Origin: Palsa-360 sp963710315
GTDB lineage: Bacteria; Acidobacteriota; Terriglobia; Acidiferrales; UBA7541
Direction: 5' to 3'
DNA: 64,000 nucleotides
Assembly: GCA_963710315.1 (NCBI GenBank)
Contig: CAVPZW010000008.1
Coordinates: forward strand, 434,001 to 498,000
The notes beneath the pieces were generated by a model. It did not search any database and was not told the origin of the DNA. It saw only the letters and a list, made by a program, of their open reading frames with translations. Below are positions 56,600 to 64,000 of the stretch, one piece after another. The stretch's first letter is position 1; each line of letters opens with the position of its first letter. The translations under genes were made by a program, and so were the position numbers.

Positions 56600-57979
56600 A
56601 TGCTCCAATACTTAGAGCAGCAGACACGGCTGACAAACAATCAGCGCAAGATCATTGCCGCCGCCGTTTTGGGCGACATGCTGGAATTCTTCGATTACTT
56701 CCTGATTGGCTACGTCGTGGCCTTTATCGCCGGGCCGTGGAAGCTCACCTTTGGCCAGTCCGCCGTAATCCTGCTGTCTTCGGGATTTGGCGCCATGTTC
56801 GGCGCCGTCTTTTACGGCTGGCTTGCGGACAAAATTGGCCGCCGCAAAGTTTTCCTCATGACGGTGATCAATTTTTCGATTGCCACCGGCATCCTTACAT
56901 TCACTCCGGACAATGCCTGGGTATTCCTCTCCGTCTTCCGCTTTCTGATCGGGTTTGGCGTGGGCGGCTTGTATTGCGTTGACCTGCCGCTGGTGCAGGA
57001 GTTCGTTCCGGCCTCAAAGCGTGGCCTGGTCGGCGGCCTGGTTACGGCAGCCGTCCCCATCGGCGTGCTGCTGGGCGCGGCTCTGGGTGCCTATGCCACC
57101 CCGTATGTTGGCTGGAGGGGTTTGTTTGCCATTGGCATGGTTCCTGGGCTTCTGACGATGCTAATCCGGGCCTGGGTGCCTGAATCGCCTCGCTGGCTGA
57201 TCCAGATGGGCCGCATGGACGATGCGCGCAAGTCTTTGGCCTGGGCTCTGGAGATGGACGTCGCGAAGCTGCCCATGGGCGCGCCGGAGGGGCAAAAGCA
57301 GCCCATGTCCCATCTTTCGGATATCTTCCGGTACCCGAGGAGCCTGGCGGTCTCCTGGATCACCAATCTAGGCGCGCAGACCGGCTATTATGGGCTGACA
57401 TTGTGGATTCCCACGCTGCTGGTGCAATTGTTGCACGTCACGCCGGCCAGGGCCTCGTTCCTCCTGATTTTTGTCAATTTTGCAGGCCTGTTCGGGCGCA
57501 TTGGCTTGTCCTACCTGTCGGACGCCATCGGCCGCAAGGGGGCCGGAGCCATCGCCAGTTTTGGCGCGGCCATTCTGACCGTTGCCGCAGCGATCTACCA
57601 CAACGCATTTTTCGGAACCATTTCGGTATTCTGGGTAATTTTGATCGTCAACAATGCATTTGCCGACGGAGGCTTTGCCATCGTCGGCCCCTACGCCTCC
57701 GAGGTTTGGCCCGTGGCCTTGCGAACCACAGGGATGGGTTCGGCTTATGGATTTGGCGGTCTGGGGAAAGTGATCGGCCCGCTGGGGTTGGCGCTGATCG
57801 TGGGTTCTTCGAACATCATCACGCCGCAAGCGTCCGTTGCGGCGCTGGTTCCGGCATTCACCTATCTGGCGGGTTGGTTCGCGCTGGCGGGATTCGCCTA
57901 CATTTTTATCGGCAAGGAAACCAAAGGCCGCTCACTGGAAGCGATCGAGCGGGATCTGGATGCCTCGCGGGCGGAATAA
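56600..57979 (+). CDS. MFS transporter (aromatic acid:H+ symporter-like)
   Basis: The 459-residue, 12-TM protein starts LGDMLEFFDYFLIGYVVAFI (the D in TM1 is typical of AAHS/sialate-type symporters), with GWLADKIGRRKVF, VPESPRWLIQMGR, and a mirrored SYLSDAIGRKGAGA in the second half. It heads a group with an FAD hydroxylase and a cyclase-family hydrolase, so an aromatic or hydroxy acid is a plausible substrate. Confidence 0.85.
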   Translation: MLQYLEQQTRLTNNQRKIIAAAVLGDMLEFFDYFLIGYVVAFIAGPWKLTFGQSAVILLSSGFGAMFGAVFYGWLADKIGRRKVFLMTVINFSIATGILTFTPDNAWVFLSVFRFLIGFGVGGLYCVDLPLVQEFVPASKRGLVGGLVTAAVPIGVLLGAALGAYATPYVGWRGLFAIGMVPGLLTMLIRAWVPESPRWLIQMGRMDDARKSLAWALEMDVAKLPMGAPEGQKQPMSHLSDIFRYPRSLAVSWITNLGAQTGYYGLTLWIPTLLVQLLHVTPARASFLLIFVNFAGLFGRIGLSYLSDAIGRKGAGAIASFGAAILTVAAAIYHNAFFGTISVFWVILIVNNAFADGGFAIVGPYASEVWPVALRTTGMGSAYGFGGLGKVIGPLGLALIVGSSNIITPQASVAALVPAFTYLAGWFALAGFAYIFIGKETKGRSLEAIERDLDASRAE

Positions 57980-57985
57980 GAATTC

Positions 57986-58057
57986 GTGGCATAGGCTTCA
58001 GCCTGTGGGCTTTAGGCCTTGCTAGGACTAACCCCCACAGGCTGAAGCCTATGCCAC
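57986..58057. repeat. Paired REP-like element 8
   Basis: Inverted pair, variant GTGGCATAGGCTTCAGCCTG. The ATAGG/CCTAT change occurs in both arms, so the pair has kept its complementarity. It lies 6 nt after the MFS stop, between convergent genes. Confidence 0.85.
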
Positions 58058-58100
58058 ATAAACCTTCCCTCGCCTGATCGTAGAATGGCGCAATAGCAGA

Positions 58101-58991
58101 CTATCTTCGGCGGCGAGGGTTGTTCGCCATTTTCTCAAGCACGGCGCACACGGCGGCCGTGTCTTCCGCACCCAGGCCCATGGCCATCGCGGATGTATAA
58201 AAGGGCGCGCTGGCGGAAAACAGCGGCGTGGGGCAATCGATCTTCCGCGCGTAGTCTCCGATGATGGTCATGTCTTTCTGCCAAGTCTGCACTTTCATGG
58301 TGGCGTCGGAGTAATCTCCCTTGGCCATCATGGGACCGCGCACCTGCAACATGCGCGAGCCTCCCGCGCCATCGGCGACAACCTTCAGCACCATTTCAGG
58401 ATCGAGTCGCGATTTCATGGCCAGCACCATGGCTTCGGCGGCGGCCACGTTGTGAATCGCCACCAGCAGATTTGCCACAAACTTCATCTTGCATCCCGCG
58501 CCAAACGCGCCGACGTAGTAATGCGCGCGCGCAAACCCATCCATCACTGGAGCGATGCGGCGGCATGCCTTGCGGTCGCCGCTGGCGTACACGATCAGGT
58601 CCTTGACGCGCGCCTGCGCTCCCGTGCCGCTAAGCGTGCAATCCAGCAGAATCGTGCCGCGCGCCGCAAGCCGTTTGCGCGCCTCTTCTTTCACCGGAAT
58701 GGGCAGCGTACTGGTCTCGACTACGATTTGATTTGCGCGCGAGGATTTAGCGAGTTCCGCGGCGGTCTCCAGCAGAGCGTCGGAAGAGGGCAGCGACGTG
58801 ACTATAATGTCGCATTTCCTGGCCACTTCCTGGCAATTGCGCGCCACGCTTCCACCAGCCTTTCGATGTTCGCGGCGAGCCCGCGGCACAACGTCATAGC
58901 CCACCACCTTGAATCCCGCGCGAATAAGATTAGCGGACATTGCCGATCCCATGATTCCCAGTCCAATCATGCCTACGGGTTTAGAGTCCAT
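58101..58991 (-). CDS. 3-hydroxyisobutyrate dehydrogenase-family NAD(P) oxidoreductase
   Basis: The 296-residue beta-hydroxyacid dehydrogenase has the Rossmann start GMIGLGIMGSAMSANLIRAGF, the substrate loop DCTLSGTGAQA and the catalytic lysine in GAGCKMKFVANLLVAIHN. It oxidises or reduces a short 3-hydroxy acid (hydroxyisobutyrate, tartronate semialdehyde or similar). It faces the MFS gene and lies upstream of the cyclase-family gene on the other strand. Confidence 0.9.
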   Translation of the reverse strand: MDSKPVGMIGLGIMGSAMSANLIRAGFKVVGYDVVPRARREHRKAGGSVARNCQEVARKCDIIVTSLPSSDALLETAAELAKSSRANQIVVETSTLPIPVKEEARKRLAARGTILLDCTLSGTGAQARVKDLIVYASGDRKACRRIAPVMDGFARAHYYVGAFGAGCKMKFVANLLVAIHNVAAAEAMVLAMKSRLDPEMVLKVVADGAGGSRMLQVRGPMMAKGDYSDATMKVQTWQKDMTIIGDYARKIDCPTPLFSASAPFYTSAMAMGLGAEDTAAVCAVLEKMANNPRRRR

Positions 58992-59179
58992 GTCTCCCCT
59001 TTCAATTTGTGGGTGCGCTGCAATCGCGAAGGTAAACTCTAGCAGAAGGCGCGGCCAGTCGAAAAAATGAATCGGACTTTTTGGGAAAATGAATTAGAGC
59101 AAAGGTCTGGAATTCGGACTCATAATCAACTATAAAGCTGTGCGGCCAAGTTATACCCCACTATCGAGGATTGAGGCTC

Positions 59180-60142
59180 ATGACCAACACCAAGGACAAA
59201 GTGACGCTCCAGGATATCCAGGACACCTCGGAACGATTGAAGAATTGGGGGCGCTGGGGCGCCGACGACGAATTTGGCACTCTGAACAATATTTCGCCGC
59301 AGGACATCGTCAACGCGGCTCGCCTCATCCGCAAGGGAAAGGTGTTTTCGCTGGCGCTCAATTTTGACAGCAACGGCCCGCAGAACGGCCTGTGGGGCAA
59401 CCGCTTCAATCCCATTCACACCATGCTGGCCACCGGAACCGACGCGGTTGCCGGACGGCAGGAGTCCATCAAGATTCGCTATGCCGACGACATGGTCTCC
59501 ATGCCGCTGCAATGCGGCACGCAATGGGACGCGCTGGGCCATGTGTTCAACGGCGAAAAAATGTGGAATGGTTACGATGCGCGGCTTGTTGATTCCAATG
59601 GCGCACAGAAGAACGGCATCGAGAAAGTGAAGGACAAAATGGTGGGCCGCGGGGTGCTCCTCGATGTCGCCCGTTTTAAGGGCGTGGACTCGCTGGAAGA
59701 CGGATACGGTATCGGCACGGAAGAGCTTGAAAAATGTGCTGCCGCGCAGGGCGTCGAAATTCGCAAGGGCGATTTCGTAATCGTGCGCACGGGGCACATG
59801 GAGCGCTGCCTGAAATCCGGTAAATGGGGCGGCTATGCAGGCGGCGATGCGCCCGGCCTGCGTTTTGAAACCGCCGAGTGGATTCGCAAGACGGACATGG
59901 CCGCGATTTGCGCCGATACGTGGGGCTGCGAAGTCCGGCCAAACGAAACCAGCGTTGCCAGCCAACCCTGGCACTGGGTGGTTATCCCCATGATCGGCAT
60001 CAGCATGGGCGAAATTTTTTACTTGAAAGATTTGGCGGCTGATTGCGCGCAGGATCATGTGTACGAATTCTTTTTCTGCGCCCCGCCGTTGCCGATTACC
60101 AAGGCAGTCGGATCTCCCGTGAATCCTATCGCCATCAAGTAG
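59180..60142 (+). CDS. Cyclase-family (kynurenine formamidase-like) hydrolase
   Basis: The 320-residue protein belongs to the Mn-dependent cyclase family. The metal motif region reads LQCGTQWDALGHVFNG, the subfamily with CGTQWD instead of HxGTHxD. GRGVLLDVARF and GDFVIVRTGHMER are conserved further on. It probably hydrolyses an amide, lactone or enol ester in an aromatic pathway. The ATG at 59180 is preferred; the ORF could begin at TTG 59171. It ends 19 nt before the FAD monooxygenase gene. Confidence 0.88.
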   Translation: MTNTKDKVTLQDIQDTSERLKNWGRWGADDEFGTLNNISPQDIVNAARLIRKGKVFSLALNFDSNGPQNGLWGNRFNPIHTMLATGTDAVAGRQESIKIRYADDMVSMPLQCGTQWDALGHVFNGEKMWNGYDARLVDSNGAQKNGIEKVKDKMVGRGVLLDVARFKGVDSLEDGYGIGTEELEKCAAAQGVEIRKGDFVIVRTGHMERCLKSGKWGGYAGGDAPGLRFETAEWIRKTDMAAICADTWGCEVRPNETSVASQPWHWVVIPMIGISMGEIFYLKDLAADCAQDHVYEFFFCAPPLPITKAVGSPVNPIAIK

Positions 60143-60160
60143 CGTGTTCCGCGCAGGCAT

Positions 60161-61766
60161 ATGACTTCCAACAAGGTGTGGCCCGTGGTCGTTGTGGGAG
60201 CAGGGCCAAACGGCCTCACCACCGCAAATCTTCTCGCGCGCTATGGCGTCGATGTTTTGCTGATCGAGCGAAACGAATCGACCGTCCAGGAGCCGCGCGC
60301 GGTTTCCATTGACGACGAATCGCTGCGCACCATGCAAGCCATTGGCGTTGTGGATACCGTCGTGTCGCGCGTCGTTCTCGGTTACGGATCCGATTATTTC
60401 AGCGCGGGCGGATCGTGTTTTCTGCGCGTTCGCCCGACCGCCAAGGAATACGGCTATCCGCGCCGCAACGCATTTCGCCAGCCGGTGTTCGAGCAGCAGT
60501 TGCGCGACTATTTTTCCACGCACGCGGCCAGTGAAACCCGATCAGAGGCATGGTTCAGCACGGAGTTGATCGACTTCCGGCAGGGGCCGGACGCGGTTGA
60601 TCTTGTACTGCGGCGCGCCGATGGAAGCCTGGCCGAAGTCTCCACGCCCTATCTTGTGGCCTGCGACGGTGGGCGCAGTTTCGTCCGCGAAAAACTGGGG
60701 ATCAAGCTTAGCGGCTCCACATTTCACGAGCGCTGGCTCATTCTGGATCTCGAGGAAACACGCGACCCTTCGCGTGACACCAAAGTTTTTTGCGATCCGG
60801 CGCGCCCCTGCCTCTCCCTTCCCGGCCCGGATGGCACGCGGCGTTTTGAATTCATGCTGCATGAGGGCGAAACCGAACCGGAGGTCACCTCCCGCACATT
60901 CACGCGGAAATTGTTGATCCCGCACGGCGAAGAGTACACGCCGCTTCGCCGCAGCCGCGTCTACACGTTTCATGCGCGCATGGCCGACCGCTGGAGGGAC
61001 CGCCGCATTTTCCTGGTGGGCGACGCCGCGCATCTCACGCCTCCTTTTGCAGGGCAGGGAATGAATAGCGGAATCCGCGACGCGCATAATCTGTCGTGGA
61101 AGCTCGCCGCGGTCATTCAGGGAAAGCTGGGCCCGCGTCTCTTGGAGACTTACGAGCAGGAGCGCCGCAAGCATGCCTGGGAAATGATTCTGCTGGCGAT
61201 GCGCATGGGCAAGGTCATGATGCCTCGCAGCGCCTGGGACGCATTTTGTTTGCAGGCCGGTTTTCGTTTGCTCAGCCTCGTCCCGCCCGCGCGCAGCTAT
61301 TTCGCGGAGATGAAATACAAGCCCAAAGCCGCGATTTGACGCAGGTTTTCTTGCGCGCGAAAGCAAGCACAGCGCAGCTTCGCTCATAGGCAGGCTCTTT
61401 CCGCAGCCCAAAGTTCGCTGCGCGGACCGGGAGTGCTTGCTCGACGAGTGCCTCGGCAACGGTTTTGCTCTGCTCTCCCTGCCTCAAACTCCTTCCAGCG
61501 TGTTTGATCGCCTCCCCTCCGATTTGTGGCAGCCGCTCCAACCGCAGCGCGTGGCGATCCGCGCACCCGGCGATTCCACGCCCGCTCCGGCCGGAGTGAC
61601 CAGCGTATTCGACGTTGAAGGCGAATTTTCGCGCTCGATGAAAAGTGTCCCTTCAGGTCTAGTGCTGATTCGCCCGGATCGCTACGTCGCAGCGTTCCTT
61701 CCGGCAGCAAACCCTGAGGATGGAATACGCGAGGTGGACAAACTGATTTCCAGGACGTGGAGTTAG
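60161..61766 (+). CDS. FAD-dependent aromatic hydroxylase (PHBH/MhpA family), one frameshift
   Basis: The enzyme has the FAD/NAD motifs PVVVVGAGPNGLTTANLLARYG, ERWLILDLEE and RIFLVGDAAHLTPPFAGQGM. After KYKPK the frame breaks near 61328. One extra base explains the break, and the C-terminal thioredoxin-like domain continues in the next frame (GRLFPQPKVRCADRECLLDE, then VLIRPDRYVAAFLP). Repaired, it is about 535 residues, normal for group A phenol/3-hydroxyphenylpropionate hydroxylases. The substrate is not known. Confidence 0.85.
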
Positions 61767-61844
61767 TCGCTAACTATGCGCCTGAAATACCAATGAATTG
61801 CCGCATTGAATGTGAAATTTGAGATTTCAAATTGCAGATGGATT

Positions 61845-61921
61845 TGGTGGGCCTGGGTAGACTTGAACTACCGACCTCGCCCTTATCAGGGGCGCGCTCT
61901 AGCCACCTGAGCTACAGGCCC
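61845..61921 (-). tRNA. tRNA-Ile (anticodon GAU)
   Basis: Reading the minus strand gives a cloverleaf: acceptor GGGCCTG pairs with CAGGCCC, the anticodon stem CCCCT-GAT-AAGGG contains anticodon GAT, and the T-arm has GGTAGTTCAAGTCTACC. A CCA end is encoded (61845-61847). Unlike most tRNA-Ile(GAU) genes it is not inside an rRNA operon; no rRNA is present. Confidence 0.95.
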
Positions 61922-62163
61922 ATTTGGAAAACAACCGCTGTGCAGTACAAGCATGATAGCGGTCGGGCAAGGAATGGGTCAAGTACAGAGCGGATAACAC
62001 CAGTAAAACAATGTTCCATGCGGGACGCACTCGCTTGCGGTGGATCGCTCCCGATTTCCACATCTTGCGCGGGACCGGCAAGGTGTATATTGCCGCCAGT
62101 CGCGAGTCCGATTGAGAAAATCAAGCCGTAAATGGCGCAAGTCGATCCTTCGGGAGGCACTGC

Positions 62164-63246
62164 ATGATTGCAAGAATGCGCGTATTTAGGAATATTTTAC
62201 CCCTTGTGTTCCTGGCGCTATTTTTATTTCAACTGCACGCGGGGGCGCAGGGAGCGGGCGGCGCGCGACCCAGCGGTTCCATTGCTACGGGCAAAGTGTA
62301 CAAGTTTGAGAAAATTGCCGAGGGCGTGTACTACACCACTTCCGATAGCCCAATGGCCACCGGCGGCAATCACACGATCATCGTCGGCGAGCGCAACGTG
62401 TTCCTGGTGGATTCCGGGACAACTCCCCTTGCCGCGCGAGCGCTCCTCGAAGACATGAAACTGATCACCGACAAGCCCGTCCGCTGGGTGGTCAACACCC
62501 ATTTTCATTTCGATCATACCGACGGCAACTCCATCTTCGGGCCGGAAGTGGAAATCATCGGCCATGAGTATGTGCGCCACGCCATTGCGGATCTCGATGT
62601 GCTCCATCGCGAGCCGTTCAAGACGGCAATGGCCAACATGCCCATTCAAGTGGAAGCGCTCAAAAAACAAATTGCCGATGAAAAAGATTCCGCGCGGCGC
62701 GCCACTCTTGAAAAGCAGCTTGCGGCCAAACAAGCGGACTGGGAAGAATTCAAGAACCTGAAGCTGACTCCTCCCAACGTGACCTATTCCTCGAAAATGA
62801 CCATCTTTCAGGGCCAGCGGGAGATCCAACTGCTCTTCCTTGGGCGCGGCCACACGCAGGGTGACACCATCGTCTACCTGCCGAAGGAACGCATCGTGTG
62901 CAGCGGAGACATGATGGAAACGCAACCCGCCTACATGGGCGACGCGCTATTCGACGAGTGGCTGGCCACGCTCGACAAGCTCAAGGAAGTGGATTTCGAG
63001 ACGGTGTTGCCCGGCCATGGCGTGCCGTTCCACGAAAAATCGCTGATCACAGCGTATCAAAGCTATCTCAAGGATTTGATGTCCCAGGTGGCCGCGCTTC
63101 GCAAGCAGGGAGTATCGGCCGACGATGCCGCCAAAAGGGTGGACATGACATCTCACAAAGCGGATTTCCCGCAGATTCAGGGGTCGGGCGCAGAGATTAG
63201 AGGAGTGCGACGAATGTACGAGTGGATGGACGAACGCTCGCGCTGA
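62164..63246 (+). CDS. Secreted metallo-beta-lactamase-fold hydrolase
   Basis: The 360-residue protein has a signal peptide (residues 1-28, ending LHAGAQGA) and the MBL metal motif NTHFHFDHTDGN, then a late GRGHTQGDTIVYLPKERIVCSGD and LPGHGVPFHEK providing the remaining ligands. It is a periplasmic class-B-like hydrolase, not obviously a beta-lactamase. A central coiled-coil insertion (VEALKKQIADEKDSARRATL) is unusual. GGAGG precedes the ATG. Confidence 0.85.
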   Translation: MIARMRVFRNILPLVFLALFLFQLHAGAQGAGGARPSGSIATGKVYKFEKIAEGVYYTTSDSPMATGGNHTIIVGERNVFLVDSGTTPLAARALLEDMKLITDKPVRWVVNTHFHFDHTDGNSIFGPEVEIIGHEYVRHAIADLDVLHREPFKTAMANMPIQVEALKKQIADEKDSARRATLEKQLAAKQADWEEFKNLKLTPPNVTYSSKMTIFQGQREIQLLFLGRGHTQGDTIVYLPKERIVCSGDMMETQPAYMGDALFDEWLATLDKLKEVDFETVLPGHGVPFHEKSLITAYQSYLKDLMSQVAALRKQGVSADDAAKRVDMTSHKADFPQIQGSGAEIRGVRRMYEWMDERSR

Positions 63247-63317
63247 GCAGTGTTGGCGCAGCACATTCCTCCAACCCACTTGCTGTAGAGCTGTGGATTA
63301 GGTAAGATTGTCTTACC

Positions 63318-63575
63318 ATGCAAACCAAGATTTCCACGAAGGGGCAGGTGGTTCTTCCTAGCGGGATACGCCGCAGGCTCGGCCTTCAACCAGGCGATGC
63401 ACTCGATGCCGATCTTGACGGCGAGCGGATTATTTTGACTCCGCGGAGAGCGCGGCGCGCAACCGCGCGCATCGTGAAGGATCCCGTCACCGGCTTGCCT
63501 GTTTTGACGGCGGGTGCGGACGCGGCCACGCTGACCAGCGAACAGGTGCGCGAAATCCTGGCCGAATTTCCATGA
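63318..63575 (+). CDS. AbrB/MazE-family antitoxin
   Basis: The 85-residue protein starts MQTKISTKGQVVLPSGIRRRLGL, a SpoVT-AbrB swapped-hairpin DNA-binding domain, followed by a toxin-binding tail (LTSEQVREILAEFP). The gene overlaps the PIN toxin gene by 4 nt (ATGA). It should repress its own promoter, just upstream. Confidence 0.9.
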   Translation: MQTKISTKGQVVLPSGIRRRLGLQPGDALDADLDGERIILTPRRARRATARIVKDPVTGLPVLTAGADAATLTSEQVREILAEFP

Positions 63576-63982
63576 TCTATCTTCTGGATGTGAATTCGCT
63601 ACTCGCGCTTGGCGTTCTGCAACATGAATTTCACGAGCGAGTGGCAGTTTGGGTAGCCCGCCTGGCCAAGAAGGGAATTCCGCAGTTATCCACTTGTTCG
63701 ATCACGGAGCTTGGTTTTGTGCGAGTTGTGAGCCAAGCACAGCAATACCGAATCTCAGTCGTTCAAGCACGCGAGTTGTTGCTGCGATTGAAGGCCGGCG
63801 AATCGATCCGCTGCACATTCATTTCTGACGGGCAGGATATCTCTCATCTTCCAAAGTGGGTAAAAACTCCTAAGCAGACGACCGACGGGCATTTGGTGGA
63901 ACTGGCAAAAGCCAACGGCGCTCAGCTGGCGACGCTTGACGGAAAAATTCCCGGAAGCTTTTTGATTCCCTCAAGTCGCTAG
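63572..63982 (+). CDS. PIN-domain (VapC-like) toxin
   Basis: The 136-residue PIN ribonuclease has the catalytic acids: D6 in YLLDVNSLLAL, E in CSITELGFVRV, D in QTTDGHLVELAKANG and late D in ATLDGKIP. With the AbrB antitoxin it forms a type II toxin-antitoxin pair. VapC toxins cut tRNA or rRNA; the target here is unknown. Confidence 0.9.
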   Translation: MIYLLDVNSLLALGVLQHEFHERVAVWVARLAKKGIPQLSTCSITELGFVRVVSQAQQYRISVVQARELLLRLKAGESIRCTFISDGQDISHLPKWVKTPKQTTDGHLVELAKANGAQLATLDGKIPGSFLIPSSR

Positions 63983-64000
63983 CCGAGGCCGTTGGTCTTG

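Noticed and set aside
61845..61921. An rRNA operon next to tRNA-Ile(GAU)
   Set aside because: This tRNA often lies between 16S and 23S, but the flanking sequence holds protein genes and no rRNA-like segments.
62164..63246. Annotation as a true beta-lactamase
   Set aside because: The metal motif is shared by the entire MBL superfamily. The central coiled-coil insertion and the missing class B signature regions argue against antibiotic hydrolysis.

Overview
The window looks like a chromosomal segment of an Acidobacteriota bacterium (soil-type Acidobacteria/Terriglobia). This is an inference from GC-rich coding sequence, the tgt-yajC-secD-secF-tonB-exbB-exbD-exbD-TPR gene order, SYLF and zinc-ribbon proteins, and many dispersed hairpin repeats with the core CAGGCTTCAGCCTG. 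No rRNA or other definitive taxonomic marker is present.

Layout. 1-16 kb: the start of a Cys-rich protein at the left edge, a SYLF protein, a frame-disrupted dacB, a LOG-family protein, mutS2, a flavodiiron-like metallo-hydrolase, dnaG, rpoD with a long leader, an SDR, an MFS exporter, a Ser/Thr kinase and small secreted or membrane proteins. 16-28.5 kb: a cupin, two oligopeptide-ABC ATPase genes separated by a methyltransferase that sits between two repeat pairs, then tgt-yajC-secDF and a TonB/ExbB/ExbD/TPR cluster closed by a good terminator. 28.6-38.9 kb: a GMC oxidoreductase with a GT87 membrane glycosyltransferase, then a two-gene signalling operon (histidine kinase with NDT/TIR-like and nuclease-like N-terminal regions, plus a receiver-adenylate cyclase), a frameshifted rel, a lipoprotein and def. 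39-50 kb: ridA, TPR and radical SAM genes, then a MoxR-DUF58-BatA-VWA membrane cluster. 50-56.4 kb: a complete urease operon ureABCEFGD with a nickel permease. 56.6-64 kb: a putative aromatic-compound cluster (MFS, dehydrogenase, cyclase-family hydrolase, FAD hydroxylase), tRNA-Ile(GAU), a secreted metallo-beta-lactamase-fold protein and an AbrB/PIN toxin-antitoxin pair.

Two window-wide patterns stand out. First, eight paired inverted REP-like elements and several single hairpins lie at gene ends. Some supply stop codons or overlap coding ends, and one lies inside the junction of two cluster genes. Second, five otherwise well-conserved genes (dacB, rel, moxR, a batA-like gene and an FAD monooxygenase) carry single-base frameshifts, with intact protein similarity resuming in the next frame. 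Sequencing or assembly indels explain this better than decay, because rel is normally indispensable.

The best candidate for an undescribed system is the kinase/cyclase operon at 31.9-34.8 kb. It joins domains typical of bacterial immune or stress proteins to a phosphorelay whose output appears to be a cyclic nucleotide.
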